From contig CP136066.1 in the NCBI GenBank assembly GCA_032622095.1, forward strand, positions 56,882,609 to 56,946,608: a DNA stretch of 64,000 nucleotides, written 5' to 3'. The notes under the pieces are model-generated. The model was not told the origin of the DNA. It was given only the letters and a program-made list of their open reading frames with translations, and ran no database searches. The DNA is from Siphonodentalium dalli. Taxonomy: Eukaryota; Mollusca; Scaphopoda; Gadilida; Siphonodentaliidae. Shown piece after piece: positions 44,445 through 56,220 of this stretch (position 1 is the stretch's first letter; every line of letters begins with the position of its first letter). Both the position numbers and the translations under genes were made by a program.

Positions 44445-46140
44445 TAATACACCCAGTACTTACTACATGTACGTCGGAATCCGAATGCCCGACCACCAGG
44501 TCAGGCTAATCGATGTGGAGCCTTCTGGCTCAGAAGAAATGATGATTAATTGTCTATTGGCCGTCAATAGGTAGGTCAACCTGGAATGTTAAAAGAAATG
44601 GATTGTAAATTAAATTGATAATCCGAAATGCATAATGCGTGATAACAGTCTACTGTCCGAGAGGTAAGGCGAACCCTCATATCCCAGCACAGCCCATTTT
44701 CTGTTAAACATATATTGAGTTAATACACACAAGATGTCGCGAACACTTCTATAGGAACAATGGTTTGAAAAATATTTCCTCCTAAATGAAATTAATGTTT
44801 GCCTCTGCCAGCGACCCAATTATATACTGCGAGCTTTTCTTAATAGATTCGAGAAATTGGACCTCTCCTATATGACTACATTTTACCATTTCGGAAGGCG
44901 GTCCAGCCAGCTCTTACGAAATATTATGATACATTTAGAGTCGAATCCGATCTTTAATAAACTTGTCAGGTACTACTAAATGTGTTTCCATTTTTCTACA
45001 AACTGGCGAATTTGAAGAAATACATCAGCACAACCGTTAATACTATATTTCAATCAGTTTCGCGGTTCCAATGTCGATAAGTTCTTATTGCCTGTTTGGT
45101 TGTGTTGAATAATGTTTAAAACGTTGGTTATCACACTAACCACGGATTTATTCTCATACGAAATTCGCCGCTTGGCCAACACCTGGTTATTATCGAAAAA
45201 AGTGAAACAATCATCGCCATTTGTAGGGGTGCTATCGGAAATTTCTCGTGAACTTTTATCCATTTTGAAATAGTTTTATATGAACCACATGGGTGCGTCG
45301 ACTGAAACAACCGTTCACGCGGTGACGATATAACAGACGAGAGCCAATATCATGGACATCGGTCCGATGTAATTCTAAGAAATTAAAGTTGCTCCATTAT
45401 GATACAAAGACTGGTGGCTGTTCGATTGCAGTCGAACTTGAATGAAATGGCACATCATGCAGGTCGTATTCCACATCCGATCTTCACCAAACTTCATATT
45501 TAGCTTCATGACGACATATAGATGGGAACTATCTGCACACTTTCTTCGGACACAGTCGTTGCTAAATCGGTTGTCGTTTTATTTCCGCATATAATAATAT
45601 TCAGGAGATTCCGTTCATTGTTTTTTCATGTCTTTGTTCGCACAGAAACTGTCAAGAGCAATCACCTTGTATCGCATACAATATACACATGTGCAGTATT
45701 CTCTATGTGTAGCGTTCAGCAGGCGCACATTCGTGGTTCTTATCGCGACAGACCTTGAAAACCGAATATCAAACGATGGTAATTCCCGCTTGAGTTGCGA
45801 ATCTCTTTGAGGGCATTGGCTTTGATATATCCCCCGCAAGTAAAACTCCCTGATAACTCTGGGGTATTTTTTTTCGTTTATTGGTTCTTTGTTGTGTCGT
45901 AGACAATTAGGTGTACGCGTCGCATGGTACATCATTTCTTTACCCTTTGCTAGGTTATTCAACCGCAGTGTTTTCATCGTCAAATGTAGAGGTAAATGTG
46001 ACATCTTCGTAGGAGTCGTTGACGTGCAATTGTAATAGCAGCTATGTACCGTAGGCACAGTCATAGCTGAAGTCATGAACAATATTATGTAATTTATCTG
46101 ATGAATCATAGAAGTGATTGATGAAACTTGATGAAATTCA
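44445..46140. repeat. Dispersed repeat R2, copy 2
   Basis: The ends match 17.43-17.56 kb and 18.34-19.0 kb, with a different interior (44580-45450) from copy 1. On the minus strand the right part is open for 164 codons (45615-46109), including GIYQSQCPQRDSQLKREL, CTCVYCMRYKVIAL and an NDSYEDVTFTSTFDDEN segment in another frame, where copy 1 has stops. This looks like decayed coding sequence. The similarity stops just past atctgatgaatcatagaag, which in copy 1 is where the 2.8-kb duplicated segment begins. Confidence 0.7.
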
Positions 46141-46730
46141 GTTGCTCTTATCTACATATCGTCTAAATGTAGGGACTTGCAAATCAGGGCTTTTCTGCAA
46201 ATTTAAAATCTGATATCGAACTTAGCGACCGATGTGAATATCAAATAAAATCTCAATGAATTGGCTAGCAGCCAGTATATTCTCCAATTTCCCATGGACG
46301 TCGATCGAATCACCATCAAAATAATTGTTTTCAAACTGTGTGTCGGCATGTACTCTGCATACTACACGTGAATATGGCCATGCTAATTCATAGGGGCAAA
46401 ATGACCAAGTTCGGAATTTACTATTCACATTGACCCATTAACTACATATACCATCATGTTGATTTGCTTACATAAGTATGTCAGACCAACTGGCATCCAT
46501 ACTCTATGGAATGCGACAAAATCAACACCCATTACTAACATTTACACACGAGTCAACTGGCAGAATAAAAGAGCATTTGGTGTCAATTTTCCATTAATCT
46601 CATAGCTCGGTGCAAGTTGCGTCTACACAAAAAGGGATCAGCGTGCGACGTTATGTGATGTAATTTCGACAAACCAACATCCTTTATTCAAGTTACACGG
46701 CGAGAATGCATGTGGGGTGTAAATATAGCT
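46140..46730. other. Non-coding stretch
   Basis: No gene is supported. AT-rich, no clear repeat. Confidence 0.35.
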
Positions 46731-48112
46731 ATATCTAAGATAGTCCAAGTCTTCCCTTACTAAAACCAGCTAAGATATTGGGATGGAGATGCTGGTATTT
46801 AGTCCGAGATCCCCCCGTATGGTCTCCTATGACACGAGTTAAGCGTTAATGACCTGCTCAAATAAAACCACAATTATATGAAATAAAATATCACAATTGC
46901 GACAATAAACGGATATTTTCCCCAGAAGACATGCTATTTGATCTGAAACCCACATCAGTTGTGAATTGAAAGCGGTAATTTAATGTGAAAAGAGACAATT
47001 ACCGCACTGTTTACAATTTTTTACAAGTATGCGAACTCAGTTGACCTCGCGACCTGCGTTCGGCATTTTCCGTTGTAAATATTCCGTAGATTTTCGACTA
47101 ACCACGCAAATTACGATGAATTCTCCATTGTAATCGTAATTATGTGTGTCAATAAATAAAAAATAAATAGATTAAGTAAACATTGAAGGTATAAATGTAA
47201 TACATTAAATAAATTACGGGAATTACAACCCTCTCAAAGTTTACAACAGTGTAAACACAACGAGCATTAGAATAAATATGGCGCTACATTTCACCAACAT
47301 TTGGTGGACTTCCGCGAAATTAAGATATATACTAAGCGAACAGAGCAATATACTGCTCTTGTTAAGCACACAAAAAATCAAACAAAATTTATATAAATTT
47401 TGAACCGTACGTTTGAAAAGTCCCACTAAAACGGAAGAACTATATTTCGAAACTGTGTGATTCGGTTCTCCGATTATTTTATCAACACAAAAGTCAAAAT
47501 GCACATGGACGAAAATCACACACATGGCAAGTCAGACACACGAGTTCTAATTTGCTCCAATTTTGACAAGTTGCTTGCGAAAATTGACAACAAAACTACC
47601 GTTCTGATCCTCCATTATGTCATTAAGTTTTTAGTGCGGGAATTGTTCCCAAAGCACATAGGAAACTGGACTTTGGGGCGATCGGCTTTCGCCATTTTGT
47701 TCGGAAAACCCCGCGCTATATATAGAAACGGAAACTAGTTTACCCAAAACAAACTCCGGATTATGCCGAAGTTATTCGGACCACTTCGGCTTTCAGTTAA
47801 AACGTAAACAAACAGAGAAAAAAAGCGATGTTTGTGGCAATCAACCGGTACATTCTATGTGTAATTTAACATTAAAGTTAGATTATTATACACCATTATG
47901 ACCATAAGATGTCTCTCTTTCCGATGTATATAGCATCATGTATTGATTTGTTAGGTAAATCGAGTAAAATACACCACAGATTCCCGCCACAGATCCTGGG
48001 CGTAAGTCGTGTCATAAGAGACCATACGGGAGGATCTCGGACTAAATACCAGCATCTCCATCCCAATATCTTAGCTGGTTTTAGTACGAGAAGACTTGGA
48101 CTATATCTAAGA
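46731..48112. repeat. Inverted pair of ~107-bp repeats
   Basis: 46731-46837 (atatctaagatagtcc, agctaagatattgggatgg, then agatccccccgtatggtct) is nearly the reverse complement of 48008-48112. The ~1.2-kb interior has no supported gene. The pair may be the ends of a non-autonomous element or two insertions of a short repeat in opposite orientation. A faint resemblance to the 3' part of 5S rRNA was considered and not accepted. Confidence 0.7.
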
Positions 48113-48144
48113 GCGAAAGTCAAAACTTGAAATGTTCGGGTTTT

Positions 48145-48852
48145 TTATTCCAGATCGTATCTTTGTTTACGATACTTCTGGTCTTGTTTTAACTTGTCTC
48201 GGGCCCAATCATGTATTTCCCGCATATCATTTTCAAGTTGATTTACATATTGAAATGTTGTATGACATGGTTGTTTAGGGGCGGGCCCAAATACGAGATC
48301 AATTGGTTGACATACTTCCCTCCCTAACATAATTTGATTTGGGGTAAACCGTGGTTCTGTTAACTGTAGACCGTATAGCCCCCGCCAGCTGGGATAATAC
48401 AAATCCCAATTACACTGTTTGGTCCCAATAAAACATCGTATTGCATCCAATAATGTACGGTTCATCCGCTCTACTGCCCATTGGAAGAAGCGCGATGGCT
48501 GGGTGTTCGAATCTTATGAATTCGGAGGGTTTTACACACCTCCTGAAAGAGTTCACTTTCAAAATTTCTCCCTCGGTCCGACAATATTTCCAACGGGCAC
48601 CCCAGTCTAGAGAACACCTGGTTTATTATTAAGGCCGTTGCGGTAACGTCTGCTGTTTGTAAAATGATATGTGACCATTAAAATATATTCGTTACCCCTC
48701 GGTGTATGGGGTGAAGGTCCCAAATAATCTATATGTATTCTTTCCATCGGGAAGCCTGAATAACCAATCCCTGGGTCCGAAGCATGAACGACAACGCGGT
48801 TATAAATAACCGGAAAGGAAAGGTGAAATGAACATGTCGGCTCAGTTAACAA
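48145..48852 (-). pseudogene. Ty3/gypsy integrase fragment
   Basis: Read on minus from 48852: FPMERIHIDYLGPSPHT (first catalytic Asp), then ILMVTYHFTN where the usual D before HFT is Y, then in a shifted frame CPLEILSDRGRNFESELF (second Asp) and SSNGQ. A further shift gives RMNRTLLDAIRCF, then FTPNQIMLGREV and a helical tail (LKQDQKYRKQRYD). The order is that of a gypsy integrase core and the start of its C-terminal domain. At least two frameshifts and the lost residues make it inactive. It differs from the 16-kb integrase in sequence and is probably a separate family. Confidence 0.8.
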
Positions 48853-49070
48853 GCCTTAATGTATAGCACTTGCCTCCCATCTAAGCAAAAACCAATTGAG
48901 ATTCTATTTACGTAAACATCTCGCAGATAATGTATAGAAATCGGATGGGGATGTTACCCAAACCTTCAGTTCATCGCATCAATCCCTGGGTCCGAAGCAT
49001 GGACGACAACGCGGTTATAAATAACCGGAAGGGAAGGTGAAATGGACATATTGGGTCAGTTAACAGGCGA
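48765..49070. repeat. Direct duplication (~88 bp, 215-bp spacing)
   Basis: caatccctgggtccgaagca...agttaacaagc at 48765-48852 recurs at 48980-49067 with few changes. It spans the 5' border of the integrase fragment, so part of the element was duplicated after insertion. Confidence 0.85.
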
Positions 49071-49370
49071 ACCTGGATGTCTTGTTAGCAATAGCAAAAT
49101 AATTCATGGCAGCACTGGTCAAAGGCATGGCTAGCGTTGTTGGTGGGTAATGCTGATACAATATTCACATTTGTTAACGTAAATAGCATGTTGCCAATAT
49201 CGAAATTCAGTTACATAATTTGGCTTTTTGTTTACATAGCACAACCAAAATCTTGACGAAAATTATTATTGGTAGAAGAACAAAACATGTCCATTTTCTA
49301 ATATGTTATCTGTTTTATGTATTAGCAAATAGTCTTAACAGCTTTGCCCACCACGAATGCTAACCGGATA
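49071..49370. other. Non-coding stretch
   Basis: No gene is supported; AT-rich. Confidence 0.35.
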
Positions 49371-51242
49371 CTAAAATTCGCCACAGTGGCGAATATGAGA
49401 ATGTTCTGAACAGAATGCAGTGAACGTCGGTTTGGCAACCTCATTATACTCGTTTATGTGCTCTAACCTGTCATTATTTTCCTCAGCCTGGCGAGATATA
49501 CTTGCCTTCTCAACAAGATGGTCTGCAGCTACACTTCGTGTGTGTGCAGGAGATAGTGATTTATATTGAGCGTGATCCTGTTTGAATAACGCAGCAGCTG
49601 AGATCAAAGTCCCACGACCCGATTTATTTATCTCTAGGCGTCTCCATTTGTGGGCAAAATATACTGCAGGATTTTTGCTAACTCCTTTCAATTTGATCTT
49701 AGGAAAGCAAGGGACTATGTTCTTTTTAAGTCTCAATTTTGTCAATGCAATGTCTTTACGTTTCTTTGAGTTTTATCTCGCAACGACGGTTGCTTTAAAA
49801 TATTAGGAAATGAATCTCTGAACATGAGATATTGATCGTTGTCCAGTTGTTCACCAGCTTTAATTGAATCTAGAATGTACTCATATTTAACAATGGGAAT
49901 GCCCTTTGATAATGCAGCAACCAGGTCAATGGAAAGTTTGGCACCCTTTGTCTCCGATGAAACAACTGTATATTGTTTCATGGAGTCGTTTTTCTCGCCG
50001 GACGGAATCGAACTAGCTACGTGTCCGCCGTTTTGTTCGATAAGATTTTTAATATCGCACTGTTTTAAGTTTCAAAAGGGGACCGTCTTTGGAAGTTCCA
50101 CATAGAACAAATTTGCCAGAAAAGACAGTCACAGCGTCAGCTTTACGCTTTTGCTGACGAGGGGATGGCTCAGAATTTAATATGTTAGCAACATATTTCT
50201 GGAATTCCGCATGTGCTGACTTGTCTCCGTTTGTGATTTCAAAATGAAGATTATTCCAACTGTGTTGAAATATTTTCAAAACAGGGTCCTCTCTTTGTCT
50301 GCCCCACCATGCATTGATTTGGTATAGTATATACGGGCATGTTCATAATTGGCATGTTCTCCACCCTCCGCGCCTGGAATCTGGCTAATGGAAATGGAAG
50401 ATTTTTCATCAAGGTTGGAGCTATATCAATGAACTTTAGCATGTAAGAGGTCAGTTCCTTGTATGTATATCGAGAACAATAAAGTTGATTAAAACATTCT
50501 GAATTGTATTTGTATTTGACAATGTCATCTTCTGAATATCCCCAAGAGTAATCATCTGGGCGAAGAGAACCCAAAGGAAATCCGCTTTTTAACACTGGAT
50601 CGGGATCTTTCTTTGCGATTTCCATCATCTCATAAAAATGTTGCCAAATCAACGACACTTGCTCAAATTATGTGAAGGAGTTTGGTAAGCGGAGTTCATC
50701 GGAAACCTTTTTATCTAAGGGGCTGGGACATGTGTCGTCATCAGGAACGATATTACTCAATGGATGAGGCCAGTTGGTTCCAGGCGGAGGTGGGGCGATG
50801 ATGGCGATTGCATGGTCTTTGTTAAATTTAACGGGATCGTGTTTACCGTTGGTATATGTAAAAGAAAAATTTCCATATTTAATGTATCTTTTGTTCAGTA
50901 TTCTCGTCACATCCAGGTCTGCCGTTTACTCTACTAGAATGGTTTAGTATTAAGTTGATTTCAAGAGGACACAGATAGCGAAGTCATGTATGGGTATGGC
51001 ATGTATTAATGAGGTTTCATGTTTCCGATTAAGGGATGTGCTTTGGTCTACAACATTGACATCCTTCTTTGACGATGTGTAAATACTTTGCCCCGTGTCT
51101 TGCATAGGACACTAGTTCCCCTTACCATTAAGTATGGTCTGTAAAACATATCTCCTGTCATGAAAAATTTAATGCCTTTATTTTGCAAAGATTTCAGTTC
51201 CTCATTGAGGTCTGCCATATTTTCGTCACTGAAGTCAACCAT
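49371..51242 (-). pseudogene. BRCT-domain gene, degenerate, of unknown family
   Basis: On minus a first exon (to a donor tg|gtaagg near 51132) encodes VDFSDENMADLNEELKSL...GDMFYRPYLM. A second exon starts after an acceptor (gtaaacggcag) near 50935 and reads LDVTRILNKRYIKYGNFS, then APPPPGTNWPHPL, a TAA at 50668-50670, then SLIWQHFYEMMEIAKKD and DDYSWGYSEDDIVKY. After frameshifts near 50275 and 50060 comes a BRCT domain (VFSGKFVLCGTSKDG, NLIEQNGGHVASS, GIPIVKYEYILDSIKAGEQL). A basic segment (KKRKDIALTKLRLKKN) and a helical tail follow in another frame. BRCT domains bind phosphopeptides or DNA ends, mostly in repair. The whole protein is not recognised. One stop and about three shifts indicate a pseudogene, perhaps transposon-derived. 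Confidence 0.6.
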
Positions 51243-52387
51243 AATTTCCTCTAAATTGTCACGACAATCAGATCCGTGAAAAATGTAAATGGGGTAAACA
51301 ATTTATGTAATCAATCCACTATTATAATTCATGGCCCATGTACGTGAGGAATGAATGTTCCACCCACCCCAGCATGTTATTGGCTTATGGTGTTTTATGT
51401 TTTTATATTGATGCACACGCGTGTGCCGTTGCATGCATTAGTTGCTTTTTATGGTAAAATAATCATACGTTTTAGTTGTTAGAAAAGAAACAAATACCTT
51501 ATTCGAACATACAATAGTTACATTGTACTGTCTTGAAGTTGATCTTTCATTTAAGTTAGCTAGTTTCTGATATGGTACTGAGGTGAGCTGGTTTCATCTG
51601 AGCCTCATATTGCATTTACAATTGCAATATATATTATATGCATATATTAGCCGTTCCTTTGATGTTCGTGTGCTACTATAGCTGCATTGTTCTATGTGCA
51701 ATTATGACAGCTATATTTAGTATCATGTGCACTTGAGATTACGAGGTCCGTCTTTACTTTCTTAACTGTGTTGACCACTGTCACGAGCAAGCTGGAATAA
51801 TGTGAATTTTTGGGCATATCTGAGTTTGGTGTAATACACTCACATTGAATTTATTTCTTGGAACGGAAATAAGCCTACTGCAATGATAATCACCAGTGTA
51901 TGTTCGAGACTTGTCCTCAATATGTACTGTAGAGCAGGGAATCTGCTTTGTATTACCCCGAAGCGCCTTTCTACAATGTTTCACGCTTTAATGTGAGCCT
52001 TGTAACCTTTTTCAGAATCAGTTATTGGGTTTCTCAATGGAGTCACGAGTACGAAGGCGGAAGGCATGGGTATCCCATGTCACCCAAAAGAAACCCACGA
52101 GGGGTTAAATTTGAAACCAGGTCCTTTATTGTCCCCCGAAAGAATTATTTTTGGGGGACTATTGTAATCAGCCCCGTGCGTCCGGATTTATAACTCCAGT
52201 AATTACCATCCGATTTGATTGAAACTTGGTATGTAGGTGTGTCAATAAATAACACAGGTGCTCTGCAATTCTGGGTTTGATCCAATGTTCTTTTATGGAG
52301 TTATTTCCCTTTTCGGAAAAACTTTTAATATTTAAGTAAGTTGTATTATATAGAATGGTTTGTAATCGTTATTGGACTAAAACGTAC
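51243..52387. other. Non-coding stretch
   Basis: No gene is supported over 1.1 kb. The phrase tgattgaaacttggtatgtagg near 52220 is of the same type as the degenerate satellite-like units at the left edge of the window. Confidence 0.35.
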
Positions 52388-52581
52388 CAAAGCTTTCCAC
52401 AGATTTTTGTCCTCTGCCATTCGGCCTTCATATTGTTGGAGTATCTCAGACGATTCTAACGGCAATGGAAAATCTGGGGAACTTGTGGCATAGTTTGACT
52501 CGTTCTTTGAAGTTGAAGCTAACTGCCTGCGTGCGATGGAATCAATCCTTTTTCTACAAGCTGACACATCGGTTTTCAATT
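52388..52581 (-). CDS. DUF4806-like exon
   Basis: On minus the frame reads DVSACRKRIDSIARRQLAS, then SPDFPLPLESSEILQQYEG and MAEDKNLWKAL, ending at a donor (ttg|gtacgt). The combination I..R......FPLPL.s...l...e......LwkaLv is the pattern of DUF4806, a domain common in invertebrate, often transposon-linked, proteins of unknown function. The acceptor at the 5' edge is weak. It is an isolated exon; no partner was found and the BRCT pseudogene lies downstream on the same strand. Confidence 0.5.
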
Positions 52582-53287
52582 CTTATAAGATAGTGAGAAC
52601 CTTCCTTTCAAATGCTAAAATCAAGATGACGTGTACAATGACATTTAAAAAAAATACATTCAATTCACAGATATACACTAACGTATTCTACATCAAAGAT
52701 TTCTTACTTCAATTAACGAATAAACAAAGTCATTGTCAGTATAGCCTTTATCATGGCTGTGATCCATGGTTCTAATTTAATCTACTACCTATAGCCACTG
52801 GTTGCCATGTCTTTTTTGCTGAATTACCCCAAAATGTCAATGTCAACGCCCATTACAAGTGTGGCAATGATCAGACCAACAGTATGGCCTGTAGCCTGTG
52901 CTAATGGATTTACATTGTTTAATACTGAAAGTCAAGATGGCCGACAGCAGCCAAGATATTTGACCGATTCATACCATGTCATATCGTTCCCATCTACATA
53001 GCATGCAGGGTTGGTGCTGGGCCAAATTTTTCTCTTACCAAACTTTTTGCCAAATTAAATAAATTTTTGCCAAATTTCAAAATTATTGTCTGTGGTTGAT
53101 AGTAAACTCACAAACCAAATTTCATTCCATTTAATTCAGACTTACTAAAGTTATCATCCGGAAACGAAAAATAAGTGCAAAAAAGAGACGTAACAATTGT
53201 AAAAATTGGCGAGCAGAACCTAAATTCGAACTTGACCTGTATTTTGTGTCAGTAAACCCATATGCAAAATTTGGGTACCGAGTTTAC
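52582..53287. other. Non-coding stretch with a decayed satellite unit
   Basis: No gene is supported. ttttgccaaatt occurs twice near 53045-53080. The stretch 53090-53280 (acttactaaagttatcatccgg, then ttcgaacttgacctgtatttt) is the reverse complement type of the ~170-bp satellite at the left edge of the window. Confidence 0.55.
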
Positions 53288-54055
53288 CGTATATATCATA
53301 CCTGAATTACAGGTACTGTGGTCCGCGCGATAAAAGAAATATTTCAGAATCAAATAGGTCCAATATGAACCTATTTGCACATGTAAATATTGGCGTGATA
53401 TACGTTAATTTTAGTGTAAGGAATTTGTCCTGGTCATACTCATATGGCTTCTTTTAATTTGGAGGATGTAACAATAGGCTGATCAATACACAAATTATTG
53501 ATATGCCGTCTTCATATGCCTTGACATACTTTCCATGGCCACATGTTTTGTCAGCTGTTTTTCAATTGTTGGCGCACCGAAGTGAAATAAACGCTCTTGA
53601 TTAATACCATATCAGGAATGAATTAACATGGAACGCTCTTTTTATCTGTCACTCAAACTTTACGTTGTCGGTCAACAGTGGCGATCATGATTACATAGTC
53701 GGTCAATAACACACTTAACGTGGATGTATATACCTGATGCTGAACAACAAGTGGTCAATGGCGGTTTTATTTTGAATCTAATTACCACCAAAGGGACTCT
53801 TCGCGACTAAATGGTACTGAAAGACATACTACCATTCGGATGTCACACACGTGGTCGGATGCCAGTATTGGAGGATCATGAAACGTCATTTGCTACTGGC
53901 TGTTTTATTTTATCGTGGAAGAAACTATATTTAACTGCATACTGTGACCACTATTTTTGAACAGGCCTTCGATACATTTCCATCTCTTGTATAAAATATC
54001 TTGAATGGGAAAGACTCAATTGTGTTATAGTACATGAGCCATTCTAGCATGCGAT
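53288..54055. repeat. Dispersed repeat R1, copy 4
   Basis: It matches copy 1 nearly end to end from ggtactgtggtccgcgc to gtacatgagccattct. It carries an extra ~110 bp (about 53925-54035) that resembles 19728-19840 inside the duplicated segment (ttaactgcatactgtgacc, then tacatttccatctcttg). That patch is either an insertion or sequence lost from the other copies. Confidence 0.8.
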
Positions 54056-54538
54056 ACTCTGGCGGTTCACTGCCCCTCTTTTGCAAGAATATATAGCTTA
54101 CATAGAATGATAAATTTACTTTTAGTGCTTTCTTCTATGTATCTGCTTTTGTTAGCTCACTATATGAATGCTCTGATCGGTTCCCGTCCCATATAACTAT
54201 GACAGTTGAGAAGATATAATTATTCAAGTGACGCAACCATGTCACCATTTATCGATGTTGTAACATTTGGACCCCAAAAGCTCCTCAGAACGAATTATGG
54301 AGATGACTAAATATATTTTTTTAATTGAGTAAAACTTATTATATTCAATAATCTTTGTGAAATTTATGGGTATTTCCACTATTTGTCAGTAGTTGTGGCG
54401 TTAATGTACATTTGTATTTGGTGTAAACAATATTTATTCCAAATACATTTTTTTTAATTTTAACAGACTGGTAGTGGATGATTATGGGTGATTGGAACGG
54501 GATGAGACAATAAGCCTATTTGTGCCTTTTTTTTCAAA
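54056..54538. other. Non-coding stretch
   Basis: No gene is supported; AT-rich with a T-run near 54450. Confidence 0.35.
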
Positions 54539-55075
54539 TTATATTTGCTCTTCGCAAATGCTGCAGATATGGTGTGGTCTTACTGTACATATCCATAGAG
54601 ATCTTGTTTCAGGAAGGCAAACCCGGGGTTTTATTATCCCCAAATTGATAACAAGATGCTCTTCGCATATGCTGCAGATAGTGTGTGGGCTTACTGTACA
54701 GTTTTCAAAAGCAATGTCTACCATTGACTCACGCAAACATTGCAAGCTTTCTACCTCCTCTCTTTTCCTAGTGAAATATCGTGAATCTGATTCTGACTCC
54801 GCACTGGTCCCAGTGATGGATTCATTGGTATATTCTGCATGATGTGTTTCCTCATTAATGTCATGACCTAGTTCTACCTCAAATAATGTCTGATCTTGTT
54901 CAACTTCTGGTTCAGAATTAGAAGTTGCTGTTGTAAGCTGAACTACTTTACTTGTACTTGATGTTGGTCTTATTAACGCTTTAACAGCTTCATTTACTGA
55001 CAACTTTATATTCCTTCCCCCCTTCTGTCGTTGTAGAGGACACTTTCTAATATTCGTCCAAAGCTCTCTTCAGTT
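54539..55075 (-). CDS. Acidic protein exon with repeated CSIC motif
   Basis: On minus the frame is open from about 55075 (LWTNIRKCPLQRQKGGRNIK) through NEAVKALIRPTSSTSKVV, a Glu/Ser-rich acidic middle and FTRKREEVESLQCLRESM. It ends with two related units, CTVSPHTICSICEEH and CTVRPHHICSICEEQ, and a stop. The units reflect a DNA duplication of ~45 bp spaced by ~110 bp (54550-54600 and 54661-54707). The CxxC pairs suggest zinc binding. No ATG is present near the 5' edge, so this is likely an internal-to-terminal exon. The family is not recognised. Confidence 0.5.
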
Positions 55076-55500
55076 TGAAATTGTTTTTCTAAATTTGGCT
55101 AAGACTAAGAACATGTGTTTTTTTAATTTGGTGTTGAGTGAAAGTTTGTGGCCTTGATAATAGGGGTAAGGGTACAATAAATATTTGTAACCATTAGTCA
55201 AACTTATAATGTATCTTGCTTTCTCTTGTTATATAAGTTCTATGAAGAAGTGCATACGTGTATATTGATTGTTTTACAAAATGACAATATATGTATATAA
55301 CTGATGTTGCTTTATCAAATAGCATTGAAGTGATATTTTCCCGGTTACCAAATAAAGATGATTACAAAATCGTTACTCGTAGAATTTGTGATAATTCACT
55401 CTGGAGATTATCGACTGCCAATAATTATATTTTGTAGACTAGATTATGTAGACATAATAATTGACATAAGGGGGATTCATTAAGGGGCCACCGAACATAA
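55076..55500. other. Non-coding stretch
   Basis: No gene is supported; AT-rich. Confidence 0.35.
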
Positions 55501-55682
55501 ATGAATGTCACCGCGGTGAGACAGGTTTGCGCCTCCAGCCAAGCCGCCGGGTAATAGAGCGTGGCCGCGTGGGATTAGTACGCAATTGCGATATTGTTAT
55601 GCGATGAGTAGGGAGGAAACAGGGTGGGAATGCATAACCTTGATATATGTTTGTGTTGAGCGGATTGGAAGCAATCTTGAGT

Positions 55683-55948
55683 GACGATTGTAGCGGATTG
55701 AGAAAATTCTGTCTTATCTCTGTGCGAGTCGGGAGTTGGAATGGACGGAAGTGGTGAATTTTCTGCGCATGTTCGGAGATTTTTTTTGTTGGCACGGCGG
55801 ATAACTCTATACGGAATGACTGGGCTTAGTTGTCAATGGTGATGTAGCTCTGGCCTGTCACAATCCGGTGTTCTACACGTACTGGATTCATCGCAACTTG
55901 CACGAAGACGTTGAGCTTGTATAAATTGTCACAAGGGTGATTCCTTTT
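55683..55948 (-). promoter_or_regulatory. Third, diverged copy of the ETS/NRF1-like promoter block
   Basis: It matches 20830-21080 and 33677-33925 (gcggattgagaaaa, then gtgcgagtcggg, cggaagtggtgaatt, ctgcgcatgttcgg, gttgagcttgtataaattg), with several differences. On minus the similarity ends at about 55683 and unrelated sequence follows. An open frame of up to 95 codons (55508-55795, RRLGWRRKP near its end) crosses the block but has no homology signal. The ETS-like and NRF1-like motifs are kept. Confidence 0.5.
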
Positions 55949-56009
55949 TGGCGTCTTAATTTGTGTCGGGGAACCCACCCTTCAAACGAGTGTAAATCGA
56001 AACTGATAG

Positions 56010-56220
56010 CTCTGCCAAAACTAACCTGATATGAAATTGTTTGCAGCCTTTCAGTTGATTGATGACTGTTAACATATTTCTTATAATGAAATATGTGTTA
56101 AGGTGAAGATCTCGGTCCTTTCCGTTCCTTACCATGCTGCGGACTGAAAGTCTTGTGGGATTGAGTAATTATAATTGTGTGTGGTTTTGGGATGTCATCG
56201 TGGCTGTTACGATTTTATTC
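56010..56220. repeat. Dispersed repeat R4, copy 1
   Basis: It matches 61740-61945: gatatgaaattgtttgcagc, then atttcttat-atgaaatat, then agatctcggtcctttcc, ccttaccatgctgc, ggattgagtaattataattg. A further partial copy (catatctcggtcctttcc) is at 61695. The class is unknown. Confidence 0.75.

Noticed and set aside
46741-46835. Possible 5S rRNA-derived sequence (ggatggagatgctggtatt)
   Set aside because: Only a short stretch resembles the 3' part of 5S rRNA. The rest and the expected stems do not fit, and the sequence is part of an inverted repeat pair.
48508-48522. gttcgaatc as a possible tRNA B box
   Set aside because: It lies within the gypsy integrase fragment; no A box or cloverleaf is present around it.
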